Shown: positions 1-11,137 of the stretch, piece after piece
How the letters are laid out: the number at the start of each line of letters is the position of its first letter
Position numbering within the stretch: position 1 is the stretch's first letter
NCBI RefSeq assembly: GCF_002078875.1
Contig: NC_034409.1
Coordinates: forward strand, 16,159,111 to 16,223,110
Source: Numida meleagris
Taxonomy: Eukaryota; Chordata; Aves; Galliformes; Numididae
Direction of reading: 5' to 3'
Length of the DNA stretch: 64,000 bases
Program-made: the position numbers and the translations under genes
Notes under the pieces: generated by a model
Database searches by the model: none
The model's input: the letters and a program-made list of their open reading frames with translations, nothing else
What the model was told of the DNA's origin: nothing

Positions 1-422
1 AGTTTTAATAATTATAAACCATAGTTTTAAAGTGTTCTTGTACTTAACTGTAGTGGAATTTTTAATAAAAAGCTATTAATTTCAAATGGAGCTACTGTAA
101 TCTTAATAATGGAGATGAAGGATATGTTCATGACACAGCATAGATAGTACTGTACTGGATAACATCAGAAATGGGAGAAACACATCTGTAAAGAATGAGT
201 TTAAGTATGGGAAGTACATTCATACTTCACCTTAGTTCTGGTTACAATTATGAATAATTTTGTCACAGGTAAAATACAAACATATATGTGGTAGCAATAG
301 AAAGCAATTTAGGTGACACACGTAGCTAGTAGTGAATGTCATAAAAATACACTTGGAGCGCATCTTAATTGGAAGTATGTATTGTAACGCTGTTTTTTCT
401 TTATTACTTTTATTTTTTCTAG
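1..422 (+). other. TBC1D22A: 3' end of an upstream TBC1D22A intron
   Basis: AT-rich sequence with no transposon that I recognise. It ends in a T-rich polypyrimidine run and the acceptor TTTTTTCTAG at 413-422, directly before the exon starting at 423. An open frame on the minus strand crosses the exon but is only its antisense shadow. Confidence 0.75.
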
Positions 423-518
423 TCTGAACCAGAGGGTTTTTCTCACTTCCACTTGTATGTCTGTGCTGCCTTCCTTGTGAGGTGGAGGAAGGAGATTCTG
501 GAGGAGAAGGACTTTCAG
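423..518 (+). CDS. TBC1D22A: TBC1D22A penultimate coding exon (partial gene)
   Basis: This 96-bp exon encodes 32 residues in phase 0 at both ends. It begins SEPEGFSHFHLYVCAAFLVR and ends ILEEKDFQ. The acceptor is TTTTTTCTAG and the donor CAG|GTAAGT matches the vertebrate consensus fully. The peptide belongs to the C-terminal helical part of a TBC (Tre-2/Bub2/Cdc16) domain. TBC proteins are GTPase-activating proteins for Rab GTPases, and TBC1D22A/B are known to associate with the Golgi adaptor ACBD3. From memory, VRWRKEILEEKDFQ fits TBC1D22A better than its paralogue TBC1D22B, which has a different RWRKEIL context. The catalytic arginine and glutamine fingers lie in earlier exons outside this window, so activity cannot be judged here. 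The gene continues upstream of the window and ends at 33971. Confidence 0.9.
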
Positions 519-2110
519 GTAAGTAAAGAATTGAGTAATACAAAAATGTGTGGATGTTTTTCAGTTGCAGGGAGGAATTTCTTTAAATTCAGGTTCCAAG
601 CATTATGTGAGGATGAATTTATAACAAAACAGTAACACTTGCAACAAGACTGAAGGTGTATGACTCCAAAACTGTTAGGCCTGAAGTAACAGACTACAAA
701 CAGCAGCAAATATGTGGTCAGAAAAAAAAGTTCTGTTTATACTGAAACAGACGTTAAGAAAATGATTTCTGGAGATACTGTGGTAAGTAAATCCTAGGTA
801 TCTCAGAAAGAAATTTTCTGAAAAGGTAATGGGAGTTTTTTTTAAAGCTTAAATACAACACTGGAGTTACTTATTTATGAATTCCCATCTCTGTAATATA
901 GCAGCAAACTCCAACAAGATTATGTTTCTTCTTTCAAAAAAGCAAGGCAAGCAGCCCTCAAAAATAATAAGCCTGTATTTCAGGGGCAAATAAAAGGGTT
1001 GTAAAAGTGTTTATTTCAGGTCCTACATTTCAAAACCTTCTGTTTGTCCAGCGAAGAGCATATCTGGTAGTTGTTTGGAATGGGATTTGAATACTGTAAA
1101 TAGGCAAATAATTTCCATACCCACGTAGAAGTTCAGTTACATTTGTGAACTGGTGACAGTTCCGTTTCAAAGCAATACTTTATATTTAATTTTACTCTCT
1201 GATACACATGCGGTACCTAAAAGGCATTAAAGGCCTGTTTCCAGGCTGGCTGTAAACAAACCACACTGCAAAGCTGACACCGTTTCCTGCCCCAGGGAAA
1301 TGGCCTGTTACCAGCTTATTTTCCCTTCAGCTGACTGAACTCTGTTGCCCTGTACAAATGAACCATTGTATGAATCTGTGTATCATTTTATCTTCCTTCA
1401 TAAAACGATTTCTTCAGAGCACTTTAACTGTCGCTGCCTATCTTTGCAATAAACAAACCCCTAAGGGCACGGCGTAACTACTTTTATACTACCTGATAAT
1501 GCCGTCAGATTTTTTCATTTTATGGTATTTTGTCAAAAATAATTTCAGTATTGGTAGTCATACCTCTCAAATATAATTGTTCACGGCTAATCCTATTAAT
1601 TTATTTTCCACTGATATTCTGAATCAAAGTTCAGAATATTTAGCATATTATAATGTTAACATGACATTTTCGCTTCTCTATTGGATACATTGCAACTATG
1701 TTTATTGCACTAATCTCAAGGTGAAGTGCTGTGAAGATTTCTGTTCTTCTTACACGTGTTCAGATTAGTTCATTAATATAATAAATAAGATATGCCTTTA
1801 TGGTTTAATTTCTTGTAGGCTACTTAAGGTACATAAATCAGTAACACAATGGAACACATTTATCATACTGCTTTAGGTCACTTACCACATAGATAAGGAA
1901 TTAGTAACTTTGAAGTTCTGTATGCTATTGCTAGTGTTATCACTGTAAAGCTTCACCATTATTGTACAACATCAGCTTTTAAAATGACTATATGAAATTG
2001 TTATAAATTCTCCAAATGATGCTTCTCCCCCACAGGGGAAAAAAAAAAATCCACTCTTCTTCCACTTTGTTATCAGTAGCTGTATTGTAGATCATTACTT
2101 ATTCTATGAT
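519..2110. other. unremarkable intronic sequence
   Basis: AT-rich and without a recognised repeat, RNA gene or domain-bearing ORF. A short A-run sits at about 2039-2049, just before the first mariner relic. Confidence 0.6.
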
Positions 2111-2956
2111 AGCTGCTCCAAAAGTAATGCCTCCTATTTTATTATGTTGGCCCATGACCTCAGAGGCAGATGTTGGTGGTAAGGCAGCTGCTTTACCAGT
2201 AGATGTTGAACCTTTCCCCCAATATCCTGTTACATGTTGTTGCTGTGGGACAGATGGCAGCCAAGGGGCAGTCTGACAAAAATGACGTCTGACATGGAAG
2301 TGCATATGAGGCACATATGAGGTGTGTCATTGAATTCCTCCATGCAGAAAAAAATGGCACCCACTGACATTCATTGATGCTACGGAACATTTTTTGAAGG
2401 CCAAGTAGTGGATGTGAGCACAGTGAGGCAGTGGGTGGTGCGTTTCAAGAGTAGTGAAAGCAACAGTGGGTCACAGAATCACCAAGGTTGGAAGAGTCCT
2501 CCAAGATCATTCAGTACAACTGTCCACCTACCACCAATATTTCCTCACTAAATCATGTCCCTTGGTGCAACATCTAAATGTTTCCTGAATACCTCCAGGG
2601 ATGATGACTCAACCACCTCCTTGGGCAGCCTGTTCCAGCACCTGACCACTCTTTCAGAGAAGAAATTTTTCCTAACATCCAATGTGAATTTCCCCTGGTG
2701 AAGCTTGAGGCCATTCCTCTAGTCGTATTGCTAGTTACGTGGGAAAAAAAGGCTGAGTCACTGGAGAGTAACCTCCACTGGTGCAGACTTTCATGAGCGC
2801 AACATGCAGGCTCTTGTTCATTGTGGGTGAAAATGCATAGGTAATGGTGTTGATTATGTTGAGAAATGGTGTTTGTAGCTGAGAATTTGTTTTATCAAAA
2901 AGTATTATTGTACTCTTTGTACCTGTTGCAGTTTCCATGGAAATAAATAGGATCTC
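2111..2956 (+). mobile_element. mariner-type (Galluhop-like) relic, internally deleted and split by a CR1
   Basis: The left terminal repeat AGCTGCTCCAAAAGTAATGC begins at 2111 beside a TA dinucleotide, the expected mariner target. Element sequence runs to about 2474 and resumes at about 2762 (CTCCACTGGTGCAGACTTTC). It continues to the sub-terminal CCATGGAAATAAATAGGA, after which the right terminal repeat is lost. The second copy at 20777-21805 carries about 0.8 kb of transposase-coding sequence that is absent here between the two arms. This copy was therefore internally deleted, MITE-like and non-autonomous. The family name is from memory; the two-copy match within the window is direct. Confidence 0.8.
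2475..2753 (-). mobile_element. CR1 LINE 3' fragment nested in the mariner relic
   Basis: On the plus strand it reads as the reverse complement of a CR1 3' end: it starts AGAATCACCAAGGTTGGAAG and contains CCAAGATCATTCAGTAC and TGGGCAGCCTGTTCCAGCAC. Octamers TGGGTCAC (2467-2474) and TGAGTCAC (2754-2761) flank it and may be a target-site duplication with one mismatch. It is 5'-truncated and has no coding potential. Confidence 0.85.
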
Positions 2957-5380
2957 AAATAATAGGGTTTTAAACCACACTGAAAAGTTAGAACTTCAGT
3001 ATATGTTGTTGGATGAATATGATTGCATTGAATTCACATTATTGAGGAGTCCTAGGTATAGTGCATTTTGCACTGAAATTTTGAGGTTTATAAAATATAT
3101 CGAGAATCATCAGTGCATACTGTACAGTCCAATCATTTCTCTTGCACACAGTGTGTGTTTTATGCATTTTTCTGCATATAAAATAACCAAGACAGGTCTG
3201 CTAATCAGTTAGGGTGCCTGGTTCCTTAGTGAATGAAAAAACTCATGAGAATTTTAATTTTGGTCATGTTCCAAATGAGATGCTGAGCGGGTTTTGGATC
3301 AAAGGCCAATTTTAAAGATTTTGGTTATGCTAGATTAGGCAATATTTTTTCTTATTATTTGTTGAAGTATGTTATCAGTAGCATTACAGACAGAACAAAG
3401 ATAGAATATAACCTTTGCTCTTAAGAAACTTGTTTCTATGATCTTAAATCTGTCTTTCTGCAACCTAATCAATTAATAAAAGTGTGTGACATTTATTATT
3501 CCTCATATGTACCAATTAATTCTTACATACTAAATGTTCACCTGTACATGGTAACAATCCCTTGTCATAGACAGCTTCTGTGAGTGCGAGGTTTTCATTT
3601 TCATTTTTATTTATTTATTTTTGTTGTTACTGTCATGTAGTAATGTCATGGCTGTGGTAATGTTATGAAGTGTTAAAACTCAAAAGCTACTACTTGGTTC
3701 TTGATTTACATCTGTAGAAGGAATCATTATAGTATTGTCTTCGAATTTGACTTACTGTCACTCATTTTCCTAACTACGGCTGTAATTCCAAAATTTTCCT
3801 GAATTCATGGGAGAAATATGAGTAGTTGATAGTGTTAAGTGATAAAACGTTCAAGCATGATTTTGAGCATATGTAGAATTAAAATATTAATAGAAAATAT
3901 AGCTGTTGAATTTAATAGTGTCAGGGACAGCATATTTGAAAGATTTGTAAGGAAACAGGACACTAGGGACCAGATTTATCTGTCATACTGAATATAAGTT
4001 AATAGTAATGTTGGACTGATACTAATTTAAATGTTGGATATTAGAGATTTAGTTCAAATTTTCAGTATAAGTAAGTTATAATTTTGTTGACATAGCTAAG
4101 CTATAAAAATATATTCAGTATGTTGCAGTAAGGAATCTGTCTTGCAGATGTTTTTTTCATCATTCTAGGATACAGGCTTTTCTATCCAGCAGATATTTTC
4201 ACCCATGCTGTCATTAACCCACATCTTTATTACTACAATGTCCTTTTCTTTGGCGTTGACAAATGCATTTTTGCTTCATTTATATTCATGCAGACTGCGA
4301 AGAAGCTGTAAAGATCATTTTTCAGTCCATCATTTTTCCTTGCTGTTCACCTTCTGTAACTTCCTTTCCTATGTGGCACCAAGGAAAAATAGGTGGTTTC
4401 TATTTCAAGGCCGTTAATGGACTAATACCAACACCTTACATGTCATCTCATATTCTGTACTGAGATTTTGACTGCCAGTTTATCAGCCAGTGATGACAAC
4501 CTCATCACGTGTTCCAGAGTTACCGAGAAAGTGTCTGTGCTATGTTCCATGTTGACCATCTTATTTAAATGGAACACGTAATGCAGATCTTGCTGCTTTT
4601 CTCTCAGTCCTAGTAAGTTCTATTTTTCTGTGATGCATGGAAGAGATTTGACAGGTGGGCTATGATGCTGTTATTCACATTCACATCACCTGGTTTTGTG
4701 TTGGTTCTTTCTACCTTTCTGTGAACTCCTGTCTCTTGAAACTTTCTTGGGTAATGAAATCTTCAGATTAGTGATTGTCCTTTCTTCTGATTTATATAAT
4801 CTTTAAAATAATGATTCTTTAATCTGAGTAAATGCTAGGGAGTAGCTTCATTGACCTCATGAGCAAAATGAATGTATACACAGTAGTCTTTTCCAGTAAA
4901 ATGCTGAAAAATGCTCTTGACTTTTAAAAATGCTTCATTAAATTGAAATATTACAAGTTAATGTTAGTTAAATGATGAAAGATGAACCACCGTCTTTATA
5001 CCTCATATGATGAATAACATTTTAAGGAAATGTAGGTTATTATTATTACTTAAGCAAAAGCGTATGCCTTCTGAAGTTGTGATCAGGTTTATTCTTAAAC
5101 TGAATCTTCATTTTCTGTGTATGTTTGTCTTAAGATGGATGCCTGTTTCAGAGGCTGCTGAAGCATTTCACAGTGCCTGTGTTTGCATGAACGTCATTTA
5201 GGGTGTATTTAGGTTACTGATGCAGTGAGCACCCTCTGCCCCTTAGGTTTGTTTTGCCTTTCCTTCCCTGCTTAACAAGCATTGAACTAGAATCAGCATA
5301 GTTCACTGCATCTTACCACTCTTTTGAAATCTCAGCTCACTTTTGAATGCTCTGGCCCCTTCTTCCGCAGGCTAGCCAGA
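2957..5380. other. intronic sequence without recognised features
   Basis: AT-rich with short T-rich runs, for example the TTTATTTATTTATTTTTG stretch near 3606-3625. Open frames of up to about 90 codons show no domain or codon bias that I can recognise. Confidence 0.55.
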
Positions 5381-5502
5381 TAAATTGTGGATGCCCCATC
5401 CCATGACATGCTTAATACCAGGTTGGATGGGGCTTTGGGCAACCTCATCATAGGGAAGGTATCCCTCCCTATGGCAGGGAGTTGAACTAGGCGATCATTC
5501 AT
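5381..5502 (+). mobile_element. diverged CR1 LINE 3' fragment
   Basis: GTGGATGCCCCATCCC, CCAGGTTGGATGGGGCTTTG, GGGCAACCTCATC and GGCAGGGAGTTGAACTAG follow one another as in CR1 3' regions. Small deletions are present, and the terminal octamer tail is degraded or missing. It is older than the other CR1 copies here. Confidence 0.75.
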
Positions 5503-6860
5503 TTCCCTTCTGTTCGTATTTCTACTGAAGTAGATGCTTGCATTTAAGCTAAAATTGCTTGAAAAAGTTAAAATGAAATCTGCTTCTCTACACTTGTCAG
5601 AGATGTGTATTTGCATCAGGTACACAAGTTAAATAATGTAACTCTGCACCTTAAAATGGGATTGTAAGTTAGTTACAGAGGTGACAAAATAAAAAGATGC
5701 CTGGAAGACAAATTACAGTCTTTGAACAATATCTGCCTAGTGTTAAGATGCTTTTCTTCATGTGTCCTTTTATGTTAAATGACCAGGTAGTATTACTTCA
5801 CGATCCTTTATGAAAGATAATTTGTGCAATTTTATACTGCTGCCTCCATGAGTTACTGATTTTAGTTTTAAAAGTTGAATATGAAAATCTTTCCTGGTGA
5901 TTATGTGCTATAGAAACATGTAAGATATCAGAACTATGATTTTATACCATCTATTTATTCTCAACTACTGTAATATTTTTTTCCCAGTCTTTTTTGATAT
6001 TGTTCCTATTTTATGATAAGGATTTTTAAACAGTTACTTTTTCTGCATTATCCTTTATGTAAGTGCAGGACTTCCCTCGTTATATGACATGAGCTGTAAC
6101 TAAAAAAATATTTTTAATGTAGCTTCTTGTGTGTATGGTGCTAGAAATTTAGGTCCCATTGCAACTGCAGTAGAATGCATCTCTTTTTTTTAAAAAAAAA
6201 TAAAATATTTTTTTGAGCATCATAAAAATGACCAATATATAATGGATATTGAAGAAAAGATAGATCGGAAGTGGGGAAGTGAAATTTGGTTAGTAACAAA
6301 GGTAGTTAATTGCAAATAGTCAGTGCTGCTGAAAACTTAATGTCTCCACAGTGACTATTCTGATTTTTATTTTTCAGTTAATCATGAGTTTATCAGTAGC
6401 TGGAGTACGCATTGGACAATAGAAATAAAAAGCAGTATAACACACATTCTAGTAATGAAGCCCACAAATTCAACCTTTTGCTTGTGAGGAATAATAACTC
6501 TTTTAGGTTGATACATTCATCTTTATGTTGAGGGACCCTTCATCAGCAGCTTGTCCTGGCTACTCTAAGTTCTTACACAAGTTAGGGCTTTTCCCTGTTT
6601 CTGATTCCCCATATCCAACAGCTCCTTACCTATCTACCTGTCTCCTGCTCTAGACACAAACTTTCTTTCAGAGGCATTGTGGTTTTGTCTTTATATCCTG
6701 GTTACAACTTTTACTTTATGGCCACTTGTCAGAGGAAATCATTTTTGTCATTTTTCAACACGATTAATATATGTATTTTTATATTTATTCCATAAAAGTC
6801 CTTTTAGCATTTGTTCAGAAAATTTCATAAAAGATAAGACATACTTCAGTTTGGACAGGA
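5503..6860. other. intronic sequence without recognised features
   Basis: AT-rich. A T8/A9 block near 6183-6200 could fold back on itself but is low complexity. No gene or repeat recognised. Confidence 0.5.
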
Positions 6861-6980
6861 TCCCTGAAGGCGTCCAACTTGCAGCTCAAAGCAGTGTCAG
6901 CTTTGAGTTTAGTCCAGGTTGGACAGGGCTTTATTCAGCTGAGTCCTGAAAACCTTAAAGGACAGAGACTGCATGACCTA
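6861..6980 (-). mobile_element. old CR1-like LINE fragment
   Basis: The plus strand shows GCAGCTCAAAGCAGTGTCAG, then CCAGGTTGGACAGGGCTTTA and CTGAAAACCTTAAAGGACAG AGACTGCATGACCT in order. This matches the reverse complement of the region upstream of the CR1 3' end. Both ends are degraded, so the borders are approximate. Confidence 0.7.
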
Positions 6981-9900
6981 AATAGATCCTTCTAGGTTTT
7001 GCATTATGTGTTGTTCCTGGGAATTGCAAATATCTTAATGTTTCAGTGCTGAATTGGAGTCAAACTGAGATAGACTGAAATACTAAGCTGAAATCCTTAT
7101 GGCAAACAAAGATCTGGTAGGATTTGATTTAGTCCTGTTGCTTTTAGAGGAGTTTTTGGAACAGAGGAGTGATTACCCCTCTTCTCTGTAAGCTCTATAA
7201 TGAGATGGTTTTGCAGTCCTGGATCCTGTGTCCTTGCTTAGTCCCCCCCCAAGTATGGGAGGTAACAGGGCCTCTTCTGTGAATTTATCAAAAGCTGATC
7301 AGCAGAAAAGCGTGTGAGCGTGGAAATATTTCTAACCTACAGAGCCTGACTTCTGACATTGCTGTGATTTTATTCCCTGCTGCGAGCACTTTTGGAAGGC
7401 ATTCACATGTTGCAAGAAATGGGAAGCTCTGTTTTAGACTTTGAACATTATAGCTAGCAACCTGGAGTTGAGTACTGGAAATAGGCAGCTGGGAGTTGGC
7501 ATTGTTACATCATTTATATTCACAACAGCCAGCTTGCAGTAAGAAATTACTGACATTATTTATTATTTTTGCATACAAAGAGCTTTAACAACTGAGAATG
7601 AGAGCATAGTAAAAATTGTATCACAATCTCATCTTGTACATAGACAAAACATCAGTTGTCTTTTGGTCCCACTCCAGCTATTACAGCTTCATTTCAACTG
7701 CTCTGTTCACAAGCCTGCTCAACTTAATTAAAAGCTTCAGCATCTTTTGATTATCATGAGTATCTTGACTTAATCTCCACCGTTGAGTATACTGCAAATC
7801 ACATGCAGGAGACATTTTATCATACAGTCTTAGAAATACAAGTTCAGTCCCATAGAAATTATTGTGAAATTTTAGTCTTGATCTAAAATGGAAGGGATGG
7901 GCTACGCCATGCTTCTCTTAGCTTTAAGAAACTAGAGGCACTTGCCAGGAGGAGGACTTGTCCTCTGTCTAGAAAGTAGTTGGAAGTTTCTGACCAGTTT
8001 ATATGGTACACTAAAAATGGTTTAAGAACTGTGAAAAAGAATAAAACCCTTAGCGTTACCCTTTCTTATCTCTGAAGGTTCAGTGCATTTCTGTGACTCT
8101 TTTTCTGATGAGGCTGTAGGCTTGTTTTTCCTATTTATATATTCTTTCTTTGTTCTTGAAATCTTGACTTTAAATGTGCAAGACTGACAATAAAAATCTG
8201 CAAAAAGAAAAAAACCACTTCTGATAGATATTTAATTCAGCTAGCAATATGTATATTTTTATACTTTAACTCAAATCTTCTTCTTTCTTTTGCTTGAGCT
8301 TTTAAGCCAAGAGTTCTTAGTCATCTGACTTTTTAGAAATAATCTGTAATTTATTTCCAGTGATACAGATATGTTTTAAGTTCCATACCTGCATTTGACA
8401 TCTGCACATCTATTTCTGTTGCCTTCTTTCCGTGCAGTTCCCTTCCCAGAAGTTATAGTTAAATCTTTTGCAATAGTTGCAAATAGTAAAATTGCAAGTT
8501 ACAGTGCAATTTTATTGAATTGAATGTAGCCTAAGTATATATATATATATTTGTTACTGAAACTGAGAAGTTACTCTGTGCTATGAACCAGTCTAATATA
8601 ATAAGTCAGTGGAAACTCAGCCTTACACTTTCCAAAGCAATTGAGCAAAAATAGAGGAAGTCCTAGGGAAGCAGGTTTAGCTGCCCACTACAGCTACAAC
8701 TTACCTTAGGAAGTCTAGTTTTTAACAAGCCCATCTCTCATTCCAGAATGTTTTAAAATAATTCATTTGTGATGAGGTTGGATTGCCAAAACAGAAAGTT
8801 TTCAAAATCGTTATTGAAGGAGTTGAGTTCTGTAAATGTGCATACTTCATCATTGTTCACACTGACCATTTTTGTCATCTTTTGTAAATACTCTTTGAGT
8901 GCTGTAATTTAGTAACTTTATTCTCATTTCTACCCTCTGTTTTAAGCGTATTTTCAAGGCATATAGCTTTTACCAAGTCATTTATTACACAGGAGTTCAA
9001 CATATCTGAAAGTCAAGATACAGGGTTGTAATAGCAAGTGCCTTCTTCCCTGGCACATTAGTTGAGAACATCTAAAAGGGAACATGGTGCATCACTGTTA
9101 AAGTTGTTTTGGCTGTTTCTGCATTTAAATGTGTAAGAGGTAAGAATACAGAGAATTCTTTTCCACTAGTAGCCAGCTTGCAAATAGCTTGGAAGTACAC
9201 GTGAAAAGCAAGAGTCTTAGGAAACCTCATGTCACTTGTCAGCAATTTAGATACTTATTTTGACCCTGCTATTTGTCTTAATTAGCTACATTAAACCATT
9301 CACATTGTATTATTGGCAGGTTAAGTTTAAAACTGTGTATAACGTGCTAATGTCTCTTTGAGATTATAACAGTTTTCCTAGAATGATTAACATTGATTGC
9401 GATAATGTGCAAAAATTTGCTACACATAATGGAAATAAATCATTTGTACACAAGTGTATAATGCTTTCACCTTTTTTTATTACTGAAAAAAGTCTGAAGA
9501 AGAGTCATTTATAATCCTCAGTATTTGGTCTGTTTTTTCGCCTTTTAAGTATGTGCGCCACTTGAAAAATTGCATTTGGACCGTGTTTTTCTTCAGTTCA
9601 AAGTAAGTTATTGTTTGGATAGTTTGCTTTTGTAGTCAGGGGAACATGTTGGATGGTGGATGAAATTAAAAAGCTTGAGCACTGAAGTGCATTTTCATGT
9701 TTGAGATTTCATGTGCAACATACAGCAATTCATTAAATTCTGCCCTTTCTTTCATGCAGAAAAAAATATTTGACAACAGATTTAGTGTAGTTCACAGCTA
9801 AGGTTGTAATGCTGTGTGTTGGTAAGTCTGAGTTGTACCTCTTCTATTTTTCAGTGTTCTTCAAAAAAGAACAAAGCAGCCATGTGACAAAGTTAGCATT

Positions 9901-10289
9901 CTGTTGCATTTGCTAATTCAGATCTGTGCTACATTTGCTAATATTTGTCTTCCATGTTTTTCAAATATTAAACTTCTAAGTAACAAAAGAAAAACGTTAG
10001 CCAGGTTCATGGTTTAATACATATATTATATGTAGATATGATTATGTTACAGAGACCTGTTAAACTGAAAATTGGTTAATGATGTAGTTAGGCTTAAGGT
10101 TTAATAAAATAAAGCCAGTTGTATGAGCCATGTATAAATCAGAGCTGAAGCAAGTTTAAATTACATTTGTAGTCAGTGGAAGAGTATGGGTGAATCAGCT
10201 ACTCGTGATGGCACCCTACACTCTGTAAATACTTATTTCACTCTCTTAATTTTAAAAGGTTATGGCACTGACAGACACTGGGGTTTTAA
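6981..10289. other. intronic sequence without recognised transposons
   Basis: AT-rich, with a short (TA)n run near 8537-8551. A stretch at about 9240-9480 has balanced, non-repetitive sequence. No ORF with a domain was seen. Confidence 0.5.
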
Positions 10290-10904
10290 TTCCTACTATA
10301 AGAGGGACCTGGACAGGCAGGAGAAGTGGGCCCACGAGAACCTAATGAAGTTCAACAAGGCCAAATGCAAGGTGCTGCACTTGGACTGGGGCAATCCCAG
10401 GTATTTATACAAACTGGGGGAAGATCTCCTTGAAATCACCCTGCAGAGAAGGACTTGGGGGTCCTGGTGGACGAGAAGCTGTACATGGGTCAGCAGTGTG
10501 CGCTGGCAGCCCGGAAGGCCAACTATGTTCTGGGCTGCATTAAAAGAGGAGTGGCCAGCAGGGAGAGGGAGGTGGTTGCCCCCCTCTACTCAACTCTTGT
10601 GAGGCCCCATCTAGAGTACTGTGTCCAGGCCTGGGGCCCCCAGTGCAAGAAAGACGTGGAGCTCTTGGAGCAGGTCCAGAGGAGGGCCACCAAGACGATC
10701 AGAGAGCTAGAGCACTTCTGCTATGAAGAAAGGTTGAGGGAACTGGGCTTGTTTAGCTTGAGGAAGAGAAGGCTCCAGGGAGACCTCATTGTGGCCTTCC
10801 AATACTTGAAGAGAGCGTATAAACAGGAGGGGGAACGATTGTTTAGGAGGGTAGGTACTGATAGGACAAGGGGGAATGGTTATAAACAGACAGGGGAGAT
10901 CTAG
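10290..10904 (+). pseudogene. CR1 ORF2 C-terminal remnant (reverse transcriptase end)
   Basis: The first part reads [20 protein letters not shown] followed by [14 protein letters not shown], the conserved CR1 segment just after the polymerase palm. Near 10448-10455 the frame shifts. The second frame (10455-10904) continues with [50 protein letters not shown] and [20 protein letters not shown]. This segment is open for about 149 codons and ends at a TAG where full-length CR1 ORF2 would run on slightly. The polymerase catalytic motif (YxDD) is not present, since the element is truncated 3' of it. The product cannot be a functional reverse transcriptase. Confidence 0.88.
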
Positions 10905-11137
10905 GTTAGATGTTAGGAGGAAGTTTTCGCTCAGAGGGTGGTGAGGCACTGGAACAGGTTGCCCAAGGAGGCTGTGGATGCCCCATCCCTGGAGGCATTC
11001 AAGGCCAGGCTGGACGTGGCTCTGGGCAGCCTGGTCTAGTGGTTGGCAACCCTGCACTCAGCAGGGGGGGTTGAAACTCAATAATCTTTGAGGTCCTTTT
11101 CAACCCAGGCCATTCTGTGATTCTATGATTCTATGAT
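10290..11137 (+). mobile_element. CR1 LINE, 5'-truncated, 848 bp
   Basis: It covers the end of ORF2 and the CR1 3' UTR, and closes with the octamer tail ATTCTGTGATTCTATGATTC TATGAT. Upstream it is truncated near the reverse-transcriptase thumb. The 3' UTR contains the standard GGCACTGGAACAGGTTGCCC and GGCATTCAAGGCCAGGCTGG blocks. It is the best preserved CR1 in the window and lies in sense with TBC1D22A. Confidence 0.92.

Noticed and set aside
232..543. 103-codon minus-strand open frame
   Set aside because: It is the antisense of the TBC1D22A exon and its flanks; no domain and no independent splice or start evidence.
519..635. Coding continuation past the exon donor
   Set aside because: The frame stays open by chance into the intron, but the perfect GTAAGT donor and the in-phase join to 33843 show it is intronic.
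2193..2390. Minus-strand frames over 2099-2390
   Set aside because: They lie inside the mariner arm and in antisense to it; not genes.
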